The notes below the pieces were generated by a model that was not told the origin of the DNA, did not search any database, and saw nothing but the letters and a program-made list of their open reading frames with translations. From NCBI GenBank assembly GCA_902806565.1, contig CADCXA010000008.1, positions 434,001-498,000 on the forward strand: a stretch of DNA of 64,000 bases, given 5' to 3'. This stretch comes from Hypoxylon rubiginosum. Its lineage: Eukaryota > Ascomycota > Sordariomycetes > Xylariales > Hypoxylaceae. This document shows, one piece after another, positions 24,466-36,929 of the stretch. Position numbers and translations under genes: made by a program. Position 1 is the stretch's first letter; every line of letters begins with the position of its first letter.

Positions 24466-25989
24466 CTTTAAATAAAAACTTTTAATTTATTTTATTTTAA
24501 AACTTAAAATAAAATATTATTTTTTAAAAAAATTACAATTACATTATTTTATAATATTTAATTTTTATTTTTATAACTTATTAATATTTTATAACTTTAA
24601 TATTTATAATAAAATTAAAAATTTAAATAAAATTATTAAATAATAAAATAATTTTATTATTAATTTATTAATAATTTTATTAAATATTTATTAAAATATT
24701 TATTAAAAACTTTTTTAAAAAAATTAATTAATATTTAAATATAAATTTACTTTTTATATTTTTATTATTAATAATATAAATATAATTTAAATTATTATTA
24801 CTTATATTAATTTTATTAAAATAAATATATCTTTTTTATTTTATTTTTAAAAACTATATTTAAAAATAATAGTTTAATTTATATATTTTTAAATAAATTA
24901 AATATTAATTAGTTATTTATTAAATATTTATTAAATAATTATTTATAATTTTTTTTAATTTTAATATAACTTTTATAAACCTTTTTATTTTATTTTATTA
25001 AAAACTTTATAAATTTTAAATTAAACTATAATAAATTAATTTAATTTATACTTAAAAAATCCTTAATATATTTTATATAAATTACGTAATTTTTACGAGT
25101 TTTTATAAAAAAAACTAACTTAAAATTTTTTTATTTTAAAATTTAAAAAAACTATATATTAAACTAAAATAATATTTTTTTTATTAAACTAATTATAATA
25201 TTTAAATTAAACTTATTAATATTTTTTTTTATTAAATTTTAATATATTATATTAATTTATTAATTAATATAAATTTTATATTATTTAATAAATATTTATT
25301 AATTAATATAATATAATTATATAATATTAATTTATTATTATAACTTTTTATTAATTAAATTTTTATATTATTTTTATTAATAATAATATAATATAATTTA
25401 ATATAACATTTAAAATTATTTTAATATAATATTTTATTTTATTTAAAATTAATAAATATTTATTAAATATTTTATAAATATTTATATATAACTTATTATA
25501 TAATAATATAACTAAATATTAATATTAATATTATAATTTATATTAAATTAATAAAAACATTTATTATTAAAAATAACAATTTAATTTATATTTTAATATA
25601 TAATAAATATTTATTAAATTATTAAAAAAAAATATAAAATTTATAATTATATTAAATAATAATATATTATTTAATTATATTTTATAAACTTAATGTTATT
25701 TATATTTTTCTTATAAAATATAATAAATACTTATATAATATTTATAAAATAAATAAAAACTTATAAATTTATATTTATAAAATATAAAAAATAATAATAT
25801 TATATTAATAAATAAAATTATATAATTTTAATAATTATTTAATAAAATAAATTTTATATTAAATATTTAATAAATACTTATTAAATAGTTAATTAAATTA
25901 TAATAAAAATATATATAAAAAAAAATTTAATATTATTTTAATTTAAATATAATAATTATTTTTATTAATTATTAATTTATATTTTTTTT

Positions 25990-26207
25990 ATATATAATTA
26001 ATTTATATAAATAAAACCATTAAAATAAAAGTAATTAATAAAATATAAAGGAATTATTAAATACTCTATTAATAAATACCAAGACTAATTATAAGGCCAT
26101 GGTTAGGTTAGATCTTAATGGTTAGTGGTTGGCACCCCGCCACATACAAATAAGCAGGTTAATAGTCAGGTCCAAAGCGGGTCAATAATCAGATAAGCTG
26201 TATCCCC
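25990..26207 (-). repeat. Right terminal inverted repeat
   Basis: Complement of the left repeat. This copy keeps more C and G (for example GGATCTAACC-type words where the left has T), so it is the less mutated arm. Confidence 0.8.
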
Positions 26208-26396
26208 CTTTCAAGATCACAAGCCACACTTGACCCATCAACACCTACACCGTTCGATAACAAGTTGGTGTGGGATCTATTCGCATGCGACAACGTATGC
26301 GAAACAGTTCCTAGTTGAATATATAGCCCTTGTAGGCTCAACCTAATCATGTGGTATCCTTGATATGACGACACTCCTATTTTCTTCCGCGCAACG

Positions 26397-29186
26397 ATGG
26401 ATGATCTCTCCGGTCTTGATTGGTCCTCGACCAGCTCGGGCAAAAACAATAAACCTCCCCCTATGAACCCTATGAGCCCACCCTCTTTCTATCCGACCCT
26501 ACGACCGACCCCCTCTCCTCAGCCTTCCGGCCGATCAACGCCACTCTCTACCCAAGGCTCTGGTTTCGCCGCGCCCAAACCAGCTACTTCCAAACCCGCT
26601 TCCGATAGCTTTAGCGGTCTCGTGAGCTTTGGCTCCAAGAGCAATGCCAACCTAAGCCTTAGAGAACGACAAGAGCAGTTAGAGGCCCAGAAGCGCCGGA
26701 AACAAGAGGAGGAAAAAAGAAAACTGCAGTCACAGTATGGAGGCGGCCAATTTTGGGACAATATTGGACAGGGATCTACGCCCGCTTCTAGGACTATTTC
26801 TCCAGCTATCCCATCCCCAAGTGCTGGAATAGGGTCTCAGAATGGGCATAAGAAGGACGACGACGATCTTTTTGCAGCATTTAACAGGGATACCAAAGTC
26901 GATAATGCTAGTCACTTCCCTCCGCCTACACGACTACAATCTGGGAAAAGTACACCAGCGAACGCACAACAGCTTGACCTGACAGATGCGAATGCGTGGG
27001 GCAATCATACATCGTCAAATAATGGAGGCGAATTGGGTGACGACGATGATCCCTTCGGGTTGAACAAGACGGAGAGCCAGCCACAAGGGCAACCAACACG
27101 AGACGCAGACGATGACGATGATTTCCTAGGCGACCTTGGTAAACCAGTTGATGAAGTACGAAAGAAGACTCAAGCTGCACATCCCCAGCCGGAGCCAGGT
27201 AAACCCATTGAGAGTTTCGATGACGATTCAGACTCCGATCCTGAAGTTCCACAGCGAGGGGGTAGCTCAGATCCTTTCGACAAGGCAGTAGCTGAACTAA
27301 TTGATATGGGATTCACTGCCGAGAACGCAAGACGAGGTTTGACAGAAAGCGGGGCCGGCTTGAATGTGCAAGCTGCAGTTGGATGGCTATTAGACGACGC
27401 CCACAGACAAGCTCGTGGTAAGCAAACTCCAAGAGAAGATGGTCACGAGCGAAGTAGGAGAGAAGATAGTCATTCTAGAAATCATGGTGGTCCTGCGTGG
27501 ATGAGGGAAGATCAGGGTGATGACCTTTCACGAAGGGAGACTCGATCGCCTGCGTCTGGGGATGACTTTTCAAAGAAGGCAGCGGCAGTGGGCTCGAGCT
27601 TTTTCAAAACGGCCAATTCACTTTGGAAGAGTGGACAGAAGCAAGTCCAAAAAGCAGTTGCCGACTTTCAGCAAGAAGGCGGCGACCCTAGCCAGCCTAA
27701 ATGGATGCGCTCTGCTCACCTGGATACAGAGCACTCTGGAGGGAAAAGGTCAGAGATTGCAACAGATGAAGCGATGATGTTGGAGTCTGGTGCGCGGCCT
27801 GAGAGACAATCATCCAAATATACGCAAAATCGACATGGTAATTCTCGAGATCAATCTCCAGCTCTACCTAGTCGATCATCCGCCCATGCTCCAGGAGCGC
27901 CCAAGTGGCAACAGACAGGACAACCAAGCTCACGCGATCCTCGAACGCGGTTAAATCAGCAAACCATTGAGGAGCAAAGTGCGCAAGCTTATGTTAGCCC
28001 CGCAAGGAGAAAAAAGGCAACACCTCAACCGGTGCAGCGACCTGAACCAGAGCCAGATCTACTCTTTAGCCAGTCCGCTCAGCCGCCTTTTCAACCCCGG
28101 CCGCAGCGTTCGGCTCAGACGCCAACCTCTACAGCCAAACCGCCTTCACGTGCCCCTTCAAAGCCTATCGCTCCTCGACCGCCTCCGCCTACCCGGAATA
28201 TCCCCGCCGTCTCTTCGTCAGTCTTACAAGCCTCTACACGGCATCGCAATGAAGGCACAGCGCATTTCAAACGTGGAGATTTTGATGCGGCACATACGAG
28301 CTACACGAATTCTCTTGCCGGCATACCACAAAGTCATCCTATTTGCATTGTTCTTCTTACCAACCGCGCGCTCACCTCTCTAAAAACCGGAAGTCCCAAA
28401 CAAGCTGTCGGGGACGCGGATGCTGCGATTGGTATCATAGGGCCGTCTCACGGTGAAGGCGAGAAGGTAGCGTTACCGGATGGTGATTCTCGCGATATGA
28501 AGGATCTATATGGCAAGGCACTCAGCCGGAAAGCCGAGGCGCTTGAACAGATGGAAAAATGGGTTGACGCCGGGGATGTGTGGCAGCAATGTGTCGAAGC
28601 GGGTGTCGGGGGTGCCAACGCCATCGCCGGCCGGCAGCGATGCCAGAAAGCGCTGGCTCCCAAACCAAAACCTACCCCAAGGCCAGTTCAAGCGGCGAAG
28701 CCCCGACCGAAACCTTCTGCCGTGTCGGACCTCACCCCACAGAAGAGTTCGGATGCCGTGCAGCGACTCCGAGAAGCGAATAAGGCGGCAGAAGCGGCTG
28801 ACGATGAGAAATTCGCTCTTGCCGAGAAGGTCGACGCGAGGATTGCCTCCTGGCGAGATGGTAAAAGAGATAATCTACGGGCTCTTATCGGAAGTCTCGA
28901 TCAGGTGCTATGGGAAGGCAGTGGGTGGAAAAAGGTCGGCCTACACGAGTTAGTGGCTACGAACAAAGTCAAGATACACTACATGAAAGCCATTGCCAAG
29001 TGTCATCCTGACAAGGTGAGTCTATTCTATCTATTTTCCACCTCCCCAATCTCTCGAATCTTCATTGCTTACAGGAGAACATAGTTACCGCAAGACGCAA
29101 GTACAGAGGTCAAACTCATTGCTGGTACTGTCTTTGCCACTCTCAACGAGAGTTGGGACAAGTTCAAGGCCGAGAATGGTCTATAG
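26397..29186 (+). CDS. Auxilin/Swa2-like J-protein (UBA-TPR-J), clathrin uncoating
   Basis: Exons 26397-29015 and 29085-29186 give 906 residues. Order: a Pro/Ser-rich, disordered N-terminus with a charged coiled coil (RERQEQLEAQKRRKQEEEKR); two DPF motifs that could bind adaptor appendages; a UBA domain (about 289-335, AVAELIDMGFTAENARRGL); more disordered sequence; TPR repeats (about 613-735, NEGTAHFKRGDFDAAHTSYT); and a C-terminal J domain (about 827-906). The J domain has the HPD triad in AKCHPDK, directly before the intron, and continues as LPQDASTEVKLIAGTVFATL. This order is that of yeast Swa2, which recruits Hsp70 to strip clathrin from vesicles. The intron falls exactly after HPDK, and the second exon was chosen because it restores the J-domain end. 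The ATG lies only 180 bp from the transposon relic. Confidence 0.9.
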
Positions 29187-30927
29187 AGCCGGGATAGAGA
29201 GAAAATACCAAATTTCGAGGAAGTTACGAAAGACAGACAGACAGACATGAGACTACGAGCTATGGTGTATGCAGCGCCGTAATTTTGATTAACCCAGTTA
29301 TTGATGATGAAAAAAAGGAGGCATGTTAGTCTAAAGTGCCCATGCCAGCTTGGGTATACCTAGTCAGTGGCAACATGGCTAACCCCTTAAAAGTCTTTCT
29401 GTTCCGTTGTCACCCCAGATTTTTCTCCTAATATCGGCACTTTCTCCGACTAACAGCATCCTATGAACGTTGGCTATTCATCCTGTTTGATTCTAACATA
29501 GACCAGCACGCTGTAAACATAATTACACAACTACATGCCTCATACCTTATATGATACAAACGAAGGCTAAATTTCTATTTCTATACTGATAGGGTGGTGG
29601 TATTCATACAACACCACCATAGAAAAGTAGCAGGTAAGATTGCATACTCCAAAGCAGCTTATCGCCGATATAAGACCGGTAACGAATTAAAAAAAAAAAA
29701 TCTCCACCTAAGCGACGTCATTTTCTGACTGGCTAAGCAGGGTTTATTTTAGTGGCTACTTCTTTTCCTTTTCTTCGAACTTGATCCTTTCCTATGTATC
29801 TACGTCTTACGTCAAATTCTTTCCTTTTCCGTTGAAATATCCTAGGTTATTTCGGTCAGGCTTTTGTTCTCTCGAAAGCTCCAAGATTCGGATTGCCAAA
29901 ATGGGAAACCCGGAAGCGATCTAGCGTCACCGTCAGGTGAGAATCTCCATTTTCCCGACCCTGTTCAGCACAATAGCGTCTTCACTAGGCGGACTACGAG
30001 TCGCTGGGGTATGGCCTTTTTTTCTCCTTGCGGGGAGGCTGGAATGGGGATTCAGGGATTTTGGCTTTCCTGGGGTTGCACCCAGCAAAAATCTTCAGGG
30101 CCCAGTTCTTGGTATAATCTGGAGTTACCCATTCGCAGGTGGTTCAAGTGGTTTGGGAATGATGCGATCTGACTTGCATTACCGCCCAATTGACACCTTC
30201 CCATGGGGTTTATGGGGTTGAATCGAATCATCTAAGCCCGTTTTATCTGTCGGGATATCTGATTTGGACTGGAACCTCACTATCTCGACAGCTCGACAAG
30301 GTCACCCCCTCGAAGTACCCCGAACCCGAACGTCCTCGGTCCTCCATGGTCCATATTCCACATTCCATCTCAGCAACGCCGCCGCTTCAGGTACCACACC
30401 CATGCCATGCACGTCGATCTCACACGAGTTCGTAGGCCCCACTAGCTCCAAGTTTCCATTTTTTCCCACCTCGTGGTTGGCGGCGCCGGCTTCCGGCCTC
30501 AAGGATCGGGACTTTAGGTAGGTAGTATAAGTCGCCGCGTAGGCATGGCGGTCTATCTTACTCTGACCTGTCGCTTGTAACACCCTGACATACATGGACA
30601 ATTGTATATATATGACAAGACCTTCCACTATCCAAAACCCCAGATTCTCCTGTTCATCTCCACCTCCTTTGTATATCTCCTCTTTGCTGGGCGAGATTCC
30701 TAGATATCTATACCCAGGCATATAAACACCGACCACGACAGCGTGTCTCTGTCTACACTTGGTACGGTCGACGTGTATATATAGATCTTTGAGGCTGTCG
30801 ATCTAAATCAACATTGTCAACCCACGGACCTACTTCTAAACAGATTACCTCATCATATTTAGACTTAGACGTCAACTCGGTTTAAAATTATTTTGAAACC
30901 CCAACACCTATCCTACCCTAAACCACC
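29187..30927. other. Intergenic, with likely transporter promoter
   Basis: 1.74 kb without a supported gene. The right part (about 29.8-30.9 kb) is richer in G/C and pyrimidine tracts and is the probable promoter and 5' leader of the sugar transporter. Confidence 0.5.
30776..30784 (+). promoter_or_regulatory. Putative TATA box of the sugar transporter
   Basis: TATATATAG lies about 144 bp upstream of the ATG at 30928, a plausible spacing for a fungal core promoter with a leader of about 100 bases. Sequence match only. Confidence 0.4.
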
Positions 30928-32845
30928 ATGGGGAAGTATTTTGGCCTTCGAGGCAACTGGCTCAACTATGCCATTGGCATCATCGCAGGATGCGATTTCT
31001 TGCTATTCGGTTATGGTATTTCATCTCCAGCGTAACACAAATAGCGTCAAAGAGATCTAACATGTCTTAGATCAGGGTGTGATGGGTGGAATTCTCACGA
31101 TGAGCCAGTTTCTAACCGATTTTCCCGCCATAAATTCCGCAGATACATCTGTAGACTCTGTAGAACAGGCGCAAAGGGCTTCCACTCAAGGAATCGCGGT
31201 CGCAGCATACAACCTGGGATGCTTCGTCGGCGCTATTACCACCATCTTCATCTCTAACCCTCTCGGTCGAAAGAAGATGATCATTCTTGGTACCTCGATT
31301 ATGATCATCGGCGCCATTCTACAGGCTAGTGCTACTACCCTCCCGCATTTCATCATCGGTCGTGTCATCACCGGCTTCGGCAATGGAGGCAACACGTCTA
31401 CCGTCCCGACCTGGCAATCCGAAACTTCGCGCGCCCACAAGCGAGGAAAGCTGGTCATGATAGAAGGCGCCCTGATCACCTGCGGTATCATGATCTCCTA
31501 CTGGATCGATCTCGGCTTCAGTTTTATCGATAGCAGTGTCGCGTGGCGATTCCCGCTCGCCTTCCAGGTCGTATTCTGCCTTTTCATTCTCGCCTTCATC
31601 TGGAACCTGCCCGAGTCTCCGAGGTGGCTGATCCTCAAGAACCGCGAGGACGAAGCTCTAGAGGTCCTAGCCGCCTTGGCAGACGCCCCAATCACCGATA
31701 AGGAGGTCTCGAACGAGTTCCTTGCCATCAAGGAAACCGTCGAGGAGATGGCGAAGGGCAGCTTTTCTGACCTGTTCACCATGGATAAGGACCGGTATGT
31801 ATCCTACTATATTCAGTCCACATACTACATAATTATCGACACATATATGCTAACTTGGAAATATAGAAACTTCCACCGAACTTTGCTCGCTTTCGTCAAC
31901 CAAATGTTCCAACAGATTTCCGGTATCAACCTAATTACGTACTATGCCCCCGTCATCTACAGCGGACTCGGCATGAGCGACTTCATGGCCCGACTCCTCG
32001 CCGCTATCAATGGCACAGAATACTTCATCGCTTCGTGGCCTGCCGTCTTCCTCGTCGAGCGCGTCGGCCGCCGAAAGCTCATGCTTGTCGGTGCCGCCGG
32101 CCAAGCTGCCAGCATGGCCATCTTGGCGGGTGCGAACTCGGCGCCCGACAATAAAGGAGCGCAGGTGGTAGCCATCGTTTTCCTGTTTGTCTTTAACACG
32201 TTCTTCGCAATTGGTTGGCTGGGAATGAGTACGTGCAATTTTTTTCTTTTTTCTTTTCCATATTTCGCCACTTGCGCACCCCCCCTCTGCCCCTCATGTC
32301 TTATCCCTTACACGCCACATTAGAGGTGATTGCTCGAATCACAGATCAACAGTGACTAACATGTATATTGCTTTACAGCTTGGCTGTACCCTGCCGAAAT
32401 CACCGGTCTCCGGATCCGCGCACCGGCGAACGCGCTGTCGACGTCATCGAACTGGATCTTCAACTTCATGGTGGTGATGATCACGCCCGTGGCGTTCAAC
32501 CACATCAAGTACCAGACGTACATCATCTTCGCCGTCATCAACGCGTTCATGGTGCCGGCCGTGTACTTCTTCTTCCCCGAAACGGCGTACCGGTCGCTCG
32601 AGGAGATGGACTCGATCTTCCACAAGGTGCGCGGCGCGAGGGGCTACTTCACCGTCGTCGGCACGGCCCGGGACCAGCCCCGCCGCTACGGGAAGAACGG
32701 GGAGTTGCTGATCGCGTACGAGGAGACGGAGGAGCACAAGGCGCGCGTCCACCCGGCCGAGCACCACGAGAACCGGTCCGAGTCCGTCGCCACCGACCCC
32801 GAGAAGGGCCCGAGCGACGGCGTCTTCGTCGAAAACCGCAGCTAG
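30928..32845 (+). CDS. MFS sugar/H+ symporter
   Basis: Exons 30928-31015, 31071-31794, 31867-32228 and 32379-32845 give 546 residues with about twelve hydrophobic segments. Sugar-porter signatures are all present: GCDFLLFGYDQGVMGG in helix 1, NPLGRKKM in loop 2-3 (about 90), GRVITGFGNGGNTSTVPTWQ, PESPRWLI after helix 6 (about 211), QQISGINLITYYAP in helix 7, VERVGRRKLM in loop 8-9, and FFPETAYRSLEEMD after helix 12 (about 457). It should import hexoses or related sugars at the plasma membrane; specificity cannot be read. The C-terminal tail is charged and cytoplasmic. The third intron is 150 bp; the second, 72 bp, stays in frame if retained. Confidence 0.9.
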
Positions 32846-33696
32846 ACAAGGTTCGCAAAATCTTTTCGGGTGTGGGCTGGGTACCACGGTAACGGTAACG
32901 GTCATATACATATGCTATTTTCTTGAAGAACCCCCCTTTCGCAATCGGGGTTGTCGAAGCCTAGTGTTTAGGTACAGTTTGGACTTTATGCTAGATATCC
33001 CACTGTTTTGAATAAATTCTTTGAAGTATTGAAATCTGTAACACGAATTCGTATTTCTATTTTGAATATCGCATCTCAGCGGTTGCTGGACAAATCCTCT
33101 CGTGCCCCCCCCCCCCCTTTCTTCGTGGGCCCCTTGTCTGTAAGTTCGACCTCCAATACTTCCTTTCATCCCTCCCGCACTCTCCGTTGAAGGATTAGAC
33201 AGGCTTAGAGCATGACAGATCACATTCCGGTACTCTATATAAATAGAACGGGTTGGTCGTATCCAGGGGATAATAATGTCATCACTCCGACGAGCCAGTC
33301 TCAGGGGTTCGACAAAGCTCCTATAGCGGAGCTTCACGTTCATCGGCGGCAGTATTGAGAGATGTGAAGTTTCATCATGACTTGGAAGATATATATAATC
33401 TAATGGTCTGAATAATGAAGGCATACTCACGCTTCGTCATCCCTTCAGTCTATCCTATTTTGAGTCACTAAGAACATGACAGATGAAAAAATGTCTGTTA
33501 GTCAACCATTACTTGCTAGATGAATCAACCTAATATCCAGTCACGCTTATGAATACTGCACTGATTATGGCCCTATAAAGATGGCAATTCAGCTACATTT
33601 TCTCCCTACCTCCTACCTGATTTATGCATATAAAAAACAAAAGAACCCCGAGCCATATATTCGCAGATTTTTTCAAGGACTAAATACGCTTCGTCC
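32846..33696. other. Intergenic
   Basis: 851 bp including a run of 13 C at about 33105-33118. It holds the 3' end of the transporter and the upstream side of the next gene. No supported coding sequence. Confidence 0.55.
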
Positions 33697-35118
33697 ATGA
33701 TGGGTTTCGATATACTTCCTTTTGAGATCAAACATAAGATCCTCATTAATGCTGTTGAATTACGCAGTATACGACGCGCCGTCCGGCTGCGACTCGTAAG
33801 CCGGTCTTGGAAGGATGCCGTGCAACTCGCAATGTTCGACTCGGACATTCTCAATGAGGCTGGCTTTAGCTCTCTAGAGCCTAGTATACTGTTGTCGGAG
33901 TTTGTCGTATACAAGGCTTTGCGCACCAACTCCACGATGCCGGTTTCCGCCCCGGTTCTCGTCATCCGCCAGGCTGCCGAGTTCGTCTTGAATTACCACA
34001 GAGGCTCGGTTTCAGAAGACGCAATAACGAAATCAATACACGACCTCTTCCTTCAGAACTCGTGTTTTCGAGATAAACGCCTTGGCTTCCCTATATGCCA
34101 ATCATACGGGAAGTTTGGAGATCCGAAGGCTTGGGATGTAACGCAGGCGGTGCTAGCTATAGCGGCTTATAACAACGACATATCATTGGCAAAAGAGCTA
34201 CTTCCGCAGATGAGAGAAAGTAAATATCTACTTTATATGCACGGTTCGCTCAAAGGTCACCAAGAAGCGTAAGTCATTATCATTCTGTCAGGTCGGCGAA
34301 TTTGAGGCAAGGGCGTACTACTGACGGGTTGGTTTTATAGGGCCGTGCTTGGCTGCCCGGTAGAGGTAGCGGCTATGAGAGGAAATATAGAAATGACTCG
34401 TATATTCCTAGAATATCTAGAAGATGTCATGACACAAAAGGACCGTAAAAACATTCATGGCTCGATCCTCTGGCACGCAGCCCAAGGCAACCAAATCAGC
34501 ACCGTCGAGATTGGCCTGGAAAAGCAATGGTTGAAACGTCACCACTTTTTCAAGGCTCTCGAGTCCACTACAAGCCTCGACATCTTGAAGCGTTTGCTCG
34601 ACGTCCGCAAGCACTGCATCTCCCCGCGACGTGGGAATGACGGCGAAATGAACAGCTTGGCCGTTCGGCTTCGAGACCAGGTCCTGGATGCGGCCGCTCG
34701 AGGCGACATACCACTGATGGAATATCTCGCTCGGCACAGCGCACGATACAAACCTGAAGACATTAATAAGGGGAAATATGACCTTCCCATCAGCCGGGCA
34801 GCAAAGGCGGGTCGCTACGATGTCGTCAAGTACCTAATAGAATTGGACGTTGGAATCGTCGAGAAGTCCATCGTGGCTGCTGCCAAACACGGAAGTCGAC
34901 GTCTCGTGCAGCTACTACTACTAGAAAAAGGTACTTGGAATAATGCCTCATTGAGTGTGGCCTTGGCCAGGGCTTTAGAGAGAGAGAACGATTCGGTGGT
35001 AGGGCTGCTGATTGAATACGGAGTATCGTTGCATTGGCGTCTCAAATACGTGTCGCTCAGTAAAGCAGAAATAAAGGGGCAAGAGACAATGGCCACACTG
35101 ATTAGAGAACGTATATAG
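33697..35118 (+). CDS. F-box-like / ankyrin-type repeat protein
   Basis: Exons 33697-34268 and 34341-35118 give 449 residues. The start FDILPFEIKHKILINAVELR with RLRLVSRSWKDAV resembles a degenerate F-box helix set (about 4-45). The rest is made of helical repeats with ankyrin character: VLAIAAYNNDISLAKELLPQ, PVEVAAMRGNIEMTRIFLEY, LDAAARGDIPLMEYLARHSA, SRAAKAGRYDVVKYLIELDV, AAAKHGSRRLVQLLLLEKG and ALERENDSVVGLLIEYGVSL. Such proteins are a large, fast-evolving family in filamentous ascomycetes and often act as SCF substrate adaptors or have no known role. The two adjacent ATGs make the start uncertain by one codon. The 72-bp intron splits an Ala codon. Confidence 0.75.
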
Positions 35119-35715
35119 GCAGCACGAATATTATAAAATATACCATCTGTCATCTGTCAATGAAATATATCAACATCTAAAAGAAGGACTGCCTACCTCG
35201 TACGAATTACCTCACACGGCGGTTATTATATTCACAGCTAAAAGTAGTAACAATCATGCTAGTATCATCGTTTTATAACTTTTCGACATGTTTCCCCTGC
35301 CACAAATCTTGAGATTGAGAATGTTACATTGCGATACCATCAATAGCAGTTAGTAACGTTCTATCCATCCATCTTTTTTTCACACCTAGGTAGTATTTTC
35401 TTCCGACAGGAGTCTAGAGCTCTAAGCTGCGGGGACGAATCCATAACAGGTCTAGAATTCCGGTATCCAACATCCACCGCCGCGCCGGGATAAAAAAATG
35501 CGCGGAGCTTTTTTCCCCTAGCTATGACGATAAGTTCATATAGGAGAGTCCACCATATCTGGCTAGACAATAATTACTCAGCATTTCGTATACCTAGAGT
35601 ATTAAAGACTTCTGCGTCACCCCTTTACGTACCTAGGTACTTCCAGTGCCCAAGTTTTTCGTCATTCCTTGTATTGACTTTATGTATTGGCATTAGAAGC
35701 AACAGCAAGGGAACA
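35119..35715. other. Intergenic with two ACCTAGGT palindromes
   Basis: 597 bp, with the palindrome at 35384-35391 and 35631-35638. It holds the dehydrogenase promoter; no coding signal. Confidence 0.55.
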
Positions 35716-36929
35716 ATGAAGCAGTGGATTAGTGCTCAAGATGGCCTCAACAACATCCGGCTCGTGGATGCGCCTGAGCCGGAGAGGCTGCGGGACGGCG
35801 AGGTTCTCGTCAGGATTCACTGCGTAGCCCTGAACTTCCGAGATACCGAAGGTGAGTAACCCGGCCGGCCCTACTTGTCATGGCTATTCCAAATCAGATG
35901 CTAATTAGAAACTCCTCAAGTCTGTATGGGCCACTACAATCACCACAAGACTCTGGATCAAGGGGCGCCTATCGTTCCATGTTCAGACATGTGCGGCACA
36001 ATCGAAAAACTTGGCCCTGGAAACGACGACTATGGGCTAAAAGAAGGGGATCGCGTCATGGCGATCTTCAACCAGACCCATCTAAAGGGCCAAATCACCG
36101 AGAAGGATATGTCTTCTGGGTTAGGCTTCCCCTTATCAGGAGTCCTGGCTCAGTACCGCGTCTTTCCCGCCTACGGCCTCGTCAAGGTCCCCGACCACCT
36201 GGCAGACGATGAGGCGGCTACCTTACCCATTGCTGCAGTCACGGCGTGGATGGCGATTAACACCTTCCAACCCATCGGCCAGCCCCTGACGGGCAAGGAT
36301 AAGGTTGTGCTCCTTCAGGGGACGGGCGGCGTATCGATTTCCGGGCTGCAAATTGCGAAGGCTCTGGGTTTAACTGGTACGTTTTACTACGAATTAACAA
36401 CAGATCTCTAAGCTTAAGTTATTAACGAGGATGATACGAAATAGCTATCGTAACGTCGTCCTCAGACGCCAAGCTAGATCGCGCGCGGCAACTTGGCGCC
36501 GACTACACCATCAACTACAAGACGACGCCCGAGTGGCAGGACAAGGTCCTCGAGCTAACAGATGGAAAGGGCGCGGACGTCGTCTTCGAGACGGGCGGCG
36601 CCGAGACGCTGGCCAAGTCCTTCGCCTGCGTGGCCTACGGCGGGCTCATCAGCTCCATCGGCTACCTGTCGGGCAAGGAGGACGCCCTGCCGGGCCCGCG
36701 GGTCAACACCAACGTGCTCGCGCTCCGGCGTAACGTCACGCTGAAGGGCATGCTGAACGGTCCGAAGGAGAGGTTCGAGGAGATGCTGGGCTTGTACGAC
36801 AGCAAGCAGATCCACCCTGTTGTCGATCGTGCCTTCGAGTTCGAGCAGGCGAAGGAGGCGCTCTGGTATTTGGCCGGCGGATCGCATTTCGGGAAGGTTG
36901 TTGTTAAGGTGGTCCAGTCCGATTTATAA
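35716..36929 (+). CDS. MDR-superfamily alcohol dehydrogenase / quinone oxidoreductase-like
   Basis: Exons 35716-35851, 35921-36376 and 36445-36929 give 358 residues, the normal family length. The GroES-like N-terminal domain includes VLVRIHCVALNFRDTEVCMG and IVPCSDMCGTIEKLGPG. The Rossmann domain has VVLLQGTGGVSISGLQIAKA (about 173-192), then AIVTSSSDAKLDRARQLGAD and GADVVFETGGAET. The pattern fits the zinc-dependent alcohol-dehydrogenase-like (MDR7) group that reduces or oxidises small carbonyl or alcohol substrates with NAD(P)H. The physiological substrate is unknown. Both introns (69 and 68 bp) interrupt glycine- or valine-coding triplets, and the spliced protein matches the family without gaps. 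Confidence 0.88.

Larger units (their letters stand above)
19303..26216. mobile_element. RIP-destroyed Mutator-like (MULE) DNA transposon with 9-bp target duplication
   Basis: The ends are inverted copies. Left GGGGATACAGCTTA starts at 19312; its complement ends at 26207. Homology runs inward for about 215 bp (19312 to about 19525; about 25990 to 26207), including GACCCGCTTT and GGCGGGGTGCCAA on both sides. Nearly all differences between the arms are C/T or G/A. Immediately outside are CTTTTAAGA (19303-19311) and CTTTCAAGA (26208-26216), a 9-bp duplication differing by one C-to-T change in a CpA, the preferred RIP dinucleotide. Long inverted repeats plus a 9-bp duplication are the mark of the Mutator superfamily. 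The 6.5 kb interior is almost only A and T and has no open frame of 60 codons on either strand, so it cannot encode a transposase. The superfamily call is inference from the ends alone. Confidence 0.75.

Noticed and set aside
19371..26095. Mitochondrial DNA insertion or centromere core
   Set aside because: No mitochondrial genes or tRNAs, and the block has transposon-type ends and a 9-bp duplication.
26097..26125. Telomere-like TTAGGTTAG words at the edge of the A/T block
   Set aside because: Only two imperfect units, and they belong to the inverted repeat of the transposon.
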